From Actinomycetes bacterium (lineage in GTDB: Bacteria; Actinomycetota; Acidimicrobiia; Acidimicrobiales; Poriferisodalaceae): a stretch of DNA of 36,436 nt. The notes below the pieces were generated by a model. It searched no databases. It saw only the letters and a program-made list of their open reading frames with translations, and had not been told where the DNA came from. Shown piece after piece: positions 1 to 5,869 of this stretch (its first letter is position 1; each line of letters begins with the position of its first letter). The position numbers and the translations under genes were made by a program. Location: positions 1 through 36,436 of the forward strand of contig JAAETH010000292.1 of the NCBI GenBank assembly GCA_024228575.1. Direction: 5' to 3'.

Positions 1-39
1 ACACTCGTACGGTTCGAGTGGGAGACGCTCTCGCAGTAG
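1..39 (+). CDS. possible 3' end of a gene cut by the window edge
   Basis: Reading from base 1, twelve codons (TLVRFEWETLSQ) run to a TAG at 37-39. Most third positions are G or C, as in the real genes of the window, so this could be the tail of an upstream plus-strand gene. The other two plus frames are also open here, to 59 and to 127. The frame ending at 127 would run through the 32-bp repeat and stop inside the hairpin at 123-153. The correct frame cannot be settled from this fragment. Confidence 0.25.
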   Translation, partial: TLVRFEWETLSQ

Positions 40-87
40 ACTGGTTAACCCGACATTGAATCGCGCACTAGGATCTCACGTACGCGG

Positions 88-119
88 GGAGTTCGAAAGA
101 CATCGCATGACTTCCGCCA
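88..119 (+). repeat. left copy of 32-bp direct repeat flanking the protease/META pair
   Basis: These 32 bases recur at 2765-2796 with one difference (G at 105, T at 2782). Identity stops immediately outside both ends. Each copy is followed by a hairpin: 4 bases downstream here and 15 bases downstream at the right copy. An 11-base piece, AGTTCGAAAGA (90-100), is also present inverted at 196-206. What the repeat does is unknown; it could be a recombination site, a duplicated gene end or a regulatory element. Confidence 0.85.
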
Positions 120-122
120 CGC

Positions 123-153
123 ACTGACCAGGGGCCTTCCACCCCTGGTCAGT
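123..153 (+). terminator. 12-bp perfect hairpin, terminator-like
   Basis: ACTGACCAGGGG (123-134) pairs perfectly with CCCCTGGTCAGT (142-153) around a 7-base loop. A short T-rich stretch (GTTTTG) follows within about 7 bases. It would end transcription of the gene entering from the left and insulate the protease promoter. It lies just after the left 32-bp repeat. Confidence 0.7.
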
Positions 154-252
154 TGACGTTTTGAGGGCGGTTGGTCGGCATGGGGCGTTTGTGGCTCTTT
201 CGAACTGTCCTGACCCGCAGGCCCTGCTCTCCTTGCTGATCAGCGGATAGCG

Positions 253-294
253 CTGGACGTCCAGGCTCTGGGGGGGGGTACCGTCCTTTATAGA
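253..294 (+). promoter_or_regulatory. protease upstream region: palindrome, G9 tract and -10-like box
   Basis: A perfect 12-bp palindrome, CTGGACGTCCAG (253-264), could be an operator or a small hairpin. Nine consecutive Gs follow (270-278), then a TATAGA-like -10 candidate at 289-294, 23 bases before the start codon. No convincing -35 box is visible at normal spacing. A homopolymeric G run between promoter elements could vary in length by slippage. A strong Shine-Dalgarno, GGAGGG (303-308), lies 8 bases before the ATG at 317. Confidence 0.4.
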
Positions 295-316
295 GCGTCT
301 ACGGAGGGAGTCGGTC

Positions 317-2152
317 ATGAGGTGGCTGCGTTCTGGTGCGGTGATGGTGGCTTGTATGGTCGGCGCGGCGGTGTTGGCCGTGCCGTCGACAGCTGCTGAG
401 GTTGCGACTGGCGAAGGGCGGCAGGAGGAGGTCCCAGAGGACATCTTCATGTCTGAAGATGAGGTGAACGAAGAACTCGTCGCCGACATCGATTGGAGCG
501 CTTGGTCGGACCGGCGCGCCGAGCATGGCCTTTCTCCGTTGCGAGCCGACGATCTGAGCTTGAAGGAGAAGGTTGAGATCCTTGCTCGTGAGGCCAGGTT
601 TGACATGCCGTTGCTGGCCCAGGAGGTCGGCGACTACGAGCGGTGGCAGGTGCAGCGGGAGCGGCTGCTTGACGAGCACACGAGGTTGGCTGGTGATGAC
701 GCCTACCTGGTGGGTCGTATAGATGAACGCCGGCTTGTTCTTGACGTGTGGATGCGCGAGGGATGGTCGGGAGCGGTTGGTCAAGGAATCTCCGTGCATC
801 GAACGGCGTTCAGTCGCGGTGATGTGGTGCCGCTCGTGGAGGCGATTCAGAAGCTCCCAGCTGAAGCGTTTGGTAGCAGTGTTGAGATTGACGCGATCCG
901 GGTTGGGGAGTATGGCGTCCGCGTAGAGTTGTCATCCCCCGAGGGAGTGGAGGTTCCCAGACAGGCCGTGAATCGAGGGTTGTCAGCCGTTGAAGCGGCA
1001 CGCCGATCACTCGGCGATCCGATGAATCATGTTCCGGTCGAGTTGAGCGCTGTCGAACATCGGCCTGTGGTTGATGCGTACTGCCTGAGCAGAAACCGGT
1101 GTCCGAATGTTCAGGGTGGGATGCGTGACTTCAGCAACGAATGTTCCTCGGGGTTCGTGCTTCGCAATGGCAACAATCGTGCGATCTCCACAGCGGGTCA
1201 CTGTGCGGGGTCGTTCACAAGATTCGGACTGATCGGACCGGACACCAACACGTCCGGCAACCAGGCCTTCGCTCCGAACTTCACGTCTGCGCGTGCGCCT
1301 CGCAACGATGGGTTCCATGATATTTGGGCCACGGAGAACGCTGACAGTGACTCGCTCGTTCCGACCCATTTTCGCGATCAAAACTACGGCAACAGGCCTG
1401 TCACAGCGTTTCGGGTGAGCCCGCCTCAGGGTCTCGAGGTGTGCGTGTCCGCACGGCTGCGCCTCGAACGGCGCTGCGGAATCATCACTGATGCCGCGTT
1501 CACCAACAACGACACCTTCGGGTGGCTGGAGATCGACTTCGCCCACAACGGAAACCAGGTCGGAGTCCAGGGCGGTGACTCGGGCGGCTCGGTGACCGAG
1601 CGAAACAACTCGTCAAGGGCCGTCGCGACCGTGGCAAACGCTGGAGGCCCGGCGCTTGCGACGTTTGGATTCCGATGGGGCTTCTTTCCTCGGGTTGACC
1701 CGATCCCGCTGCACTACGGCGGCTGGGCAATCCGAACCGGCAACCTCACCACAACGTTGTGGGAGAGCTTCATCGCCGGCCTATACCAGACAGCACTCCA
1801 ACGGCGAGCCAACGTCGGCGAGATCAACGGGTGGGTCAGCCAGTACTCGTCGGGCTCGTGCAGCTCCAACGCCAAGTTCCAGATCGAGTTCTTCATGAAG
1901 TCGAACGAGCTGCGCACCGGCGTGCCCCTGACAAGTCTGACCGCGGCGCAACGTCGAGTACGACGGCTGTACTGGTCAGCGTTCGGACGAGCCGCCGATC
2001 CAGGTGGGCTGACGTACTGGGCCAACCGGATCCACAACGCTTCCAACCGAGAAGCAGAATGGACGTGGGTGGTCGACTACTTCAAGAACTCATCAGAGAC
2101 CAACGTGCGAATCATCTCGCGCCGGAACCAAGAATGGGGCCCTTGTTCATGA
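317..2152 (+). CDS. secreted trypsin-like (S1) serine protease with C-terminal DUF4214 region
   Basis: A 611-aa exported protease. Residues 1-27 look like a signal peptide (basic start, hydrophobic core, cleavage near PSTAA). Residues about 30-250 are a charged pro-region. The chymotrypsin-fold domain covers about 255-475: catalytic His295 in STAGHC, probable Asp335 in HDIWATE and Ser422 in GGDSGGS. Six Cys (256, 262, 276, 296, 376, 387) suggest disulfides, with 276/296 in the usual His-loop position. Residues about 485-600 resemble DUF4214 ('LYQTALQR', 'YWSAFGRAADPGGLTYW'), a module seen in extracellular actinobacterial and cyanobacterial proteins. The start is fixed by the good Shine-Dalgarno at 303-308 and the signal peptide. 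The stop overlaps the next gene by 4 bp. Substrate is unknown; autocatalytic removal of the pro-region is inferred from family behaviour. Confidence 0.9.
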   Translation: MRWLRSGAVMVACMVGAAVLAVPSTAAEVATGEGRQEEVPEDIFMSEDEVNEELVADIDWSAWSDRRAEHGLSPLRADDLSLKEKVEILAREARFDMPLLAQEVGDYERWQVQRERLLDEHTRLAGDDAYLVGRIDERRLVLDVWMREGWSGAVGQGISVHRTAFSRGDVVPLVEAIQKLPAEAFGSSVEIDAIRVGEYGVRVELSSPEGVEVPRQAVNRGLSAVEAARRSLGDPMNHVPVELSAVEHRPVVDAYCLSRNRCPNVQGGMRDFSNECSSGFVLRNGNNRAISTAGHCAGSFTRFGLIGPDTNTSGNQAFAPNFTSARAPRNDGFHDIWATENADSDSLVPTHFRDQNYGNRPVTAFRVSPPQGLEVCVSARLRLERRCGIITDAAFTNNDTFGWLEIDFAHNGNQVGVQGGDSGGSVTERNNSSRAVATVANAGGPALATFGFRWGFFPRVDPIPLHYGGWAIRTGNLTTTLWESFIAGLYQTALQRRANVGEINGWVSQYSSGSCSSNAKFQIEFFMKSNELRTGVPLTSLTAAQRRVRRLYWSAFGRAADPGGLTYWANRIHNASNREAEWTWVVDYFKNSSETNVRIISRRNQEWGPCS

Positions 2153-2664
2153 ACCGAGGCCTGACGCTGGCAGCAGTCCTGTTGCTCGGGGGCTGTACCT
2201 CGGACTCACCGGAACCCGCCCCTGCCGCGTCGGTGTCATCATCAACTTCGACGACGGTCCCTGACGCGGCGTCGGCGTGGGGTCACAGATACGTACTCGA
2301 CGAGGCCACGATCAATGGCAATCCCTGGTCACCTGGCGGGGGAAGAGAACTCAGAGTCGAGATGCGAAGCGGCCTCTCAATGCGCTGGGGCGTCGGATGC
2401 AACGAGGCTCACAGTGTTCGCTCCAACGAAGATCCTTCGATCATCGACCAACGGTGGAGCCGCGAGCTGCAAGACTGTGGAAGTGTTGTGAACGGCGAGG
2501 AGGACGTCGTTAACACCTTCATGACCGAACGCCTCTCGGTAACTGCACTCGAGGACGGCAGTGTCCGGCTCGAATCCACCGAGACCGACTCAACCATGAA
2601 CCTCGATCGGTCCGACTGGGAAACGCTCCACCAAGAGGCAGCCCAACCAGAACCCACCACCTGA
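2149..2664 (+). CDS. META-domain lipoprotein coupled to the protease
   Basis: A 171-aa lipoprotein. The ATG at 2149 overlaps the protease stop as ATGA. The frame is open much further upstream (to 1759), but that part is Arg-rich shadow of the protease, and the signal peptide MNRGLTLAAVLLLGGC begins exactly at 2149. The lipobox ends at Cys16, so the mature protein should sit on the outer face of the membrane. After a Ser/Thr/Pro linker (17-42), residues about 45-155 match the META/HslJ pattern: GCN (83-85), a second Cys (110) and a conserved 'FMTERL' helix. The META family (HslJ, Leishmania Meta1) has no agreed biochemical function. Overlap with a secreted protease suggests a partner role such as inhibitor, anchor or folding aid; that is inference. 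Confidence 0.8.
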   Translation: MNRGLTLAAVLLLGGCTSDSPEPAPAASVSSSTSTTVPDAASAWGHRYVLDEATINGNPWSPGGGRELRVEMRSGLSMRWGVGCNEAHSVRSNEDPSIIDQRWSRELQDCGSVVNGEEDVVNTFMTERLSVTALEDGSVRLESTETDSTMNLDRSDWETLHQEAAQPEPTT

Positions 2665-2764
2665 CCTCAGCCCCACCATGCCGCCGGCCGATCTGTGCGG
2701 TCCAATCAAATGGTCACCCGTTTCGACGAGACCGCAGCTCGAAGGCAACCAAAGCTGGCCACCC

Positions 2765-2796
2765 GGAGTTCGAAAGACATCTCATGACTTCCGCCA
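2765..2796 (+). repeat. right copy of 32-bp direct repeat
   Basis: Matches 88-119 at 31 of 32 positions. It lies 100 bp after the META lipoprotein stop and is followed by the hairpin at 2811-2843. With the left copy it brackets a segment of about 2.7 kb holding exactly two complete genes. Confidence 0.85.
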
Positions 2797-2810
2797 ATAG
2801 ACCCAAGTCC

Positions 2811-2843
2811 GAACCCCGGCGCCCCTTGTAGGCGGCGGGGTTC
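2811..2843 (+). terminator. GC-rich hairpin downstream of the META lipoprotein
   Basis: GAACCCCGGCGCC (2811-2823) pairs with GGCGGCGGGGTTC (2831-2843), 12 of 13 pairs around a 7-base loop, then TTCC. It is the probable terminator of the protease/META transcript. The repeat-then-hairpin order is the same as at 88-153. Confidence 0.65.
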
Positions 2844-3073
2844 TTCCAATCCATGGGTAGTGGCCCTGTGGGCCACCCCAGTGGGCGTCAGTCAATGGCT
2901 CGGACCATGTCGGACCAGGTCCCTGCTGGTGAGCGCTTGACGACAACAGCAACTCGGGGATCATCCCAGGCTGATGTCTGGGCCTGACCTCGACTCGTCG
3001 TTGAGCTCGCGCGTGCGGTCGGGCTGCTGACGTTTCGCGCTGCGGCTCAGGAGGCGACCGCTTCTGAAGCCGC
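2844..3073. other. non-coding stretch with a possible broken reading frame
   Basis: The whole gap between genes is 2665-3073; after the right repeat and hairpin I see no intact gene. One plus-strand frame from an ATG at 2895 is protein-like (30 codons, 'SDQVPAGERLTTTATR') but is broken by TGA at 2985-2987. It resumes with 'VVELARAVGLLTFRAAAQ' and runs to TAG at 3096-3098, inside the tail of the convergent hydrolase. It could be a gene remnant or chance. No strong hairpin or promoter is visible here. Confidence 0.35.
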
Positions 3074-4210
3074 TCAGGTGCTCATGAGGGCTTGGTAGGA
3101 AGCCATCACGAGTGTTGCGCTTCGCAGATCGCCCAGAAGGTCGGCGGCCATCTTGTTCATCACGTAGCTGACGGTCATCTGATTGTCGAGGTCGGTGAGC
3201 GCAAGCGATCCGCCCCAGCCTCCCCAGAAGAAGGATCGCGGGCTCGGGAGAGGCAGCGACTCGCTCGAGAGCCCGAATCCCAACCCGAAGCGCATCGGCA
3301 CGCCGAGCACCAGGTCGGTGCCCTCGATCTGGGGGTCGAGGATCGACTCGACCGTCTCGGGTCTCATGAGCGTGACGCCGTCGAGGGTGCCGCCGCAGGC
3401 GAGGGCAGCGTGAACCCGGCCAACCGACCGTGCATTTCCGAAACCACCGGCGGCCGGAATCTCGGACGCACGCCACTCGCGGGTGCGCGGTTCGGTTCCG
3501 TCGAGCGCGGCGGATGCAAACGTGCGGAACGCGAGAGAATCTTCATCGACCTCGGCCATCTGGTTGGCAAGACCATCTGGTGGCGGGACCAATTCGCCAC
3601 ACCGGTGGTCGTGTTCTGGCCCGAAGCCGATGTGGAAATCGGCGCCGAGTGGTTCGGCGATCTCCTGGCGGAAGAAGGTGCCGAGTGAGCGGCCGTCCAC
3701 ACGACGCACGATCTCGCCCATAAGGTTCCCGTGGGTGACGGCGTGATAGCCGGACGCGGTGCCGGGCTGCCACCACGGTTCCTGGGCGGCAAGCTGCTGC
3801 GCTCGGGCATCCCAGTCGTAGAGGTCGGACGCGGCGAGGGGTCGATCGAAGCCCGACAATCCCGATGTGTGGCTCATCACCTGAGCGACCGTGATGTCTT
3901 CCTTGCCGGCGGCGGCGAACTCGGGCCAGTACCTCGCGACGGGAGCCCCTACGTCGACCAGGCCACGATCCACACACATCATCAGGGCGGTCGTTGTCAT
4001 GGTCTTGGTGGTGGAGTACACGTTGACGATGGTGTCCTCCACCCACGGATCACCAGCCGGGTTTGCGTCGCCCGCCCACAGGTCGACCACCGGCCTGCCA
4101 GCGACGGTGATGTACACCGACGCCCCAAGTTCCTCGTCGCGTTCGAAGTTGCCGACGAACGCATCCCGAACCGGTTCCCAACCACTGTCGCAATTGCCGC
4201 TGATGTCCAT
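3074..4210 (-). CDS. class-C beta-lactamase-fold serine hydrolase / esterase (EstB-like)
   Basis: 378 aa, the usual size for this family. The SxxK nucleophile motif is S66-TT-K69 in 'VYSTTKT'. A family-type Tyr (155) follows in 'SGYHAVTHG', and the third motif is the esterase-type 'WGGWGGS' (329-335) in place of KTG. 'SHTSGLSG' (113-120) is also typical. Members are carboxylesterases, beta-lactamase-like hydrolases or peptidases; the substrate cannot be told from sequence. There is no signal peptide, so it is probably cytoplasmic. It is preceded by the cupin terminator at 4281-4307 and is probably transcribed alone. Only a weak purine stretch (GGGGAT) precedes the ATG. Confidence 0.9.
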   Translation of the reverse strand: MDISGNCDSGWEPVRDAFVGNFERDEELGASVYITVAGRPVVDLWAGDANPAGDPWVEDTIVNVYSTTKTMTTTALMMCVDRGLVDVGAPVARYWPEFAAAGKEDITVAQVMSHTSGLSGFDRPLAASDLYDWDARAQQLAAQEPWWQPGTASGYHAVTHGNLMGEIVRRVDGRSLGTFFRQEIAEPLGADFHIGFGPEHDHRCGELVPPPDGLANQMAEVDEDSLAFRTFASAALDGTEPRTREWRASEIPAAGGFGNARSVGRVHAALACGGTLDGVTLMRPETVESILDPQIEGTDLVLGVPMRFGLGFGLSSESLPLPSPRSFFWGGWGGSLALTDLDNQMTVSYVMNKMAADLLGDLRSATLVMASYQALMST

Positions 4211-4280
4211 ACGATCCCCGATCTGCGATACCAGGCGCGACGCTAGACCCTTGCCGGTGCTCCGACTTCATCGTCTGGGG

Positions 4281-4307
4281 CTGGGTGCGTCCCTAGAACG
4301 CACCCGG
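4281..4307 (-). terminator. hairpin after the cupin gene
   Basis: GGGTGCGT (4283-4290) pairs perfectly with ACGCACCC (4298-4305); the stem extends outward by one wobble and one C-G pair. It begins 4 bases after the cupin stop on the minus strand and separates the LysE-GNAT-cupin group from the hydrolase. There is no long T tract. Confidence 0.55.
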
Positions 4308-4311
4308 TTGC

Positions 4312-4680
4312 TCAGATGGTCAGTCGTCTGGCTGCCGTCGCCTCGTCGCCCGTGTTGGGCGTGCCAGAGGGCTCGATCAGCAACAGCTCGGCTTCTTCAG
4401 CTGCGAACGGCTGGTGTTCGACACCGGTCGGTACGACGAAGAGTTCGCCCGGACCGAGGTGGACGTCGCCGTCGCGCATGCGGATCGTGATGTGGCCCTT
4501 CAGGACCAGGAAGAAGTCGTCGGTGTTGTCGTGATGGTGCCAGACGAACTCGCCCCGGACCTTGACGACCATCACGTCGTGTCCGTTGAACTCTGCGACC
4601 GTCCTCGGTGACCAGTGCTCGTCGAACCGGTTGAGTTTCTCTTGCAGATTGACGGCTTTGTCGGATCGAGATGTGGCCAT
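4312..4680 (-). CDS. small cupin-domain protein
   Basis: 122 aa, a single cupin_2 barrel. Motif 1 contains three consecutive His (48-50) followed by 'DNTDDFFLVLKG', and motif 2 is 'PTGVEHQP' with His89. These are the usual metal ligands. 'HHHDNTDDFF' is typical of small mannose-6-phosphate-isomerase-like cupins of unknown substrate. It lies 12 bp after the GNAT gene in the same direction and is probably the last gene of a LysE-GNAT-cupin operon ended by the hairpin at 4281-4307. Specific enzymatic activity cannot be inferred. Confidence 0.85.
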   Translation of the reverse strand: MATSRSDKAVNLQEKLNRFDEHWSPRTVAEFNGHDVMVVKVRGEFVWHHHDNTDDFFLVLKGHITIRMRDGDVHLGPGELFVVPTGVEHQPFAAEEAELLLIEPSGTPNTGDEATAARRLTI

Positions 4681-4692
4681 GCGCCGAGTCTG

Positions 4693-5172
4693 TCACCCGT
4701 CGGGCAACCCGGTCGCTCGTTCGAACCAGGTGTCGTTGCCGTACTCGCTGTCGGCCTCGTGGGTGATCTCGAATCCGCAGGCGAGGTAGAAGTTGATGAC
4801 CTCGGTCCAGCCGCTGGTGGTCTCGAGCACAACACGGCTCTTGCCCCACGATCTCGCCGTGGCCATCAGTTCTTCGACTATCCGACGTCCGACACCCGAG
4901 CGCTGTAGGTCGCGTGCCACCGACATGCGAACGATCATGGCCGCATCGGTCGACCCCTTTTCGTCCGTCCACGGAAACAACGTTCCCGTACCAACGACCG
5001 AACCTTGTTCGGAACGAACCACGACCGTTCGTCCAAGGGCGTAGATCGACAACATGTCGTCGAGGTCGGGATTCAGCGACTCGTCGATGGAGCCCCAGTG
5101 GTCGCCGAGCCCGGTGAGGATCAGCCGCCGTACTTCATGCTGGTTGGCCGCATCGAGATCCTCGAAGTACAT
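4693..5172 (-). CDS. GNAT family N-acetyltransferase
   Basis: 159 aa, a single GNAT domain. The acetyl-CoA loop is 'RDLQRSGVGRR' (87-97, Q/RxxGxG/A), followed by 'VLETTSGWTEVINFYLACGF' (115-134), the usual motif-B strand and helix. The frame stays open far upstream, but that is shadow of the LysE gene; the start chosen is the ATG at 5172-5170, which overlaps the LysE stop as TGATG. Coupling to an amino-acid-exporter-type gene suggests acetylation of a small amine or amino acid, which is inference. Confidence 0.85.
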   Translation of the reverse strand: MYFEDLDAANQHEVRRLILTGLGDHWGSIDESLNPDLDDMLSIYALGRTVVVRSEQGSVVGTGTLFPWTDEKGSTDAAMIVRMSVARDLQRSGVGRRIVEELMATARSWGKSRVVLETTSGWTEVINFYLACGFEITHEADSEYGNDTWFERATGLPDG

Positions 5173-5810
5173 CAACTCGACGATACCCGGCCTCCGAAAG
5201 CGGTGATCAGTCCCAGGCTGATGTACGAGACACCCGCCACGAGGTCCCTGCGTCGCGCCAGTTCGGGTGAGTTGCCGAATCGTTCGCTGACCCATCCCGC
5301 CGCCAGTGCGTACCCCCCGTCGCTGAGGAGGCCCAGAACGATGAACACAATCCCCAGCACCAGGAGCTGGGAGGTCGTATGCCCCGCGGACACATCTACG
5401 AACTGGGGTACGAACGCAAGGAAGAACACCGCCGTCTTGGGGTTCAGCACGTTCAACACCACCGCATCGGTGAAGACCCGTCTGGTGCTCCAAGACTCGT
5501 CGACGCTGACCTCTGTGTCGACCGGCTTGGGTAACAGCGCCCTGATGCCGAGGTAGATCAGGTAGCTGGCACCGGCCAGCTTGACCGTCGAGAACGCGGT
5601 CGCCGAGGCGACGACGATTGCCGACAGGCCCGCGGCTGCGGCCGCTATGTGGACCAATGTGCCGACGTGGACTCCGGCCACGGATACGAGGGCGGCACGC
5701 CTGCCCTGGGTGGCGCCCCGAGCGACGATGTAGAGAACTGCGGGGCCGGGGATTATCAGCAGCAACAGGGCGGCTCCCGAGAACAGGATGAGAGTCGATG
5801 CTGCGGGCAT
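5172..5810 (-). CDS. LysE/RhtB family amino-acid exporter
   Basis: 212 aa, the standard size for LysE/RhtB translocators, with about six hydrophobic segments. The N-terminal signature is 'LLLLIIPGPAVLYIVARG' with the conserved PGP, followed by a 'ATQGRRAALVSVAGVHVG' loop and 'NPKTAVFFLAFVPQFV'. Members export amino acids or related metabolites by proton motive force. It is translationally coupled to the downstream GNAT (one-base overlap) and 59 bp from the upstream metallopeptidase, so it probably heads the LysE-GNAT-cupin operon. Substrate unknown. Confidence 0.9.
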   Translation of the reverse strand: MPAASTLILFSGAALLLLIIPGPAVLYIVARGATQGRRAALVSVAGVHVGTLVHIAAAAAGLSAIVVASATAFSTVKLAGASYLIYLGIRALLPKPVDTEVSVDESWSTRRVFTDAVVLNVLNPKTAVFFLAFVPQFVDVSAGHTTSQLLVLGIVFIVLGLLSDGGYALAAGWVSERFGNSPELARRRDLVAGVSYISLGLITAFGGRVSSS

Positions 5811-5869
5811 CGACGAACCCTAGCCGTGGTGCTCGTGGCCGATGCCGGCAATAGTCGGCCCTTGTCGAA

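Noticed and set aside
88-119. tRNA 3' end or tRNA-derived attachment site
   Set aside because: The GTTCGAA core resembles a T-loop, but the flanks do not pair as a T-stem and no acceptor or anticodon arm can be folded.
88-2843. Integron cassette with attC sites
   Set aside because: The repeats lack the inverse-core/core GTTRRRY arrangement, and the hairpins after the two copies are unrelated in sequence; no integrase is present in the window.
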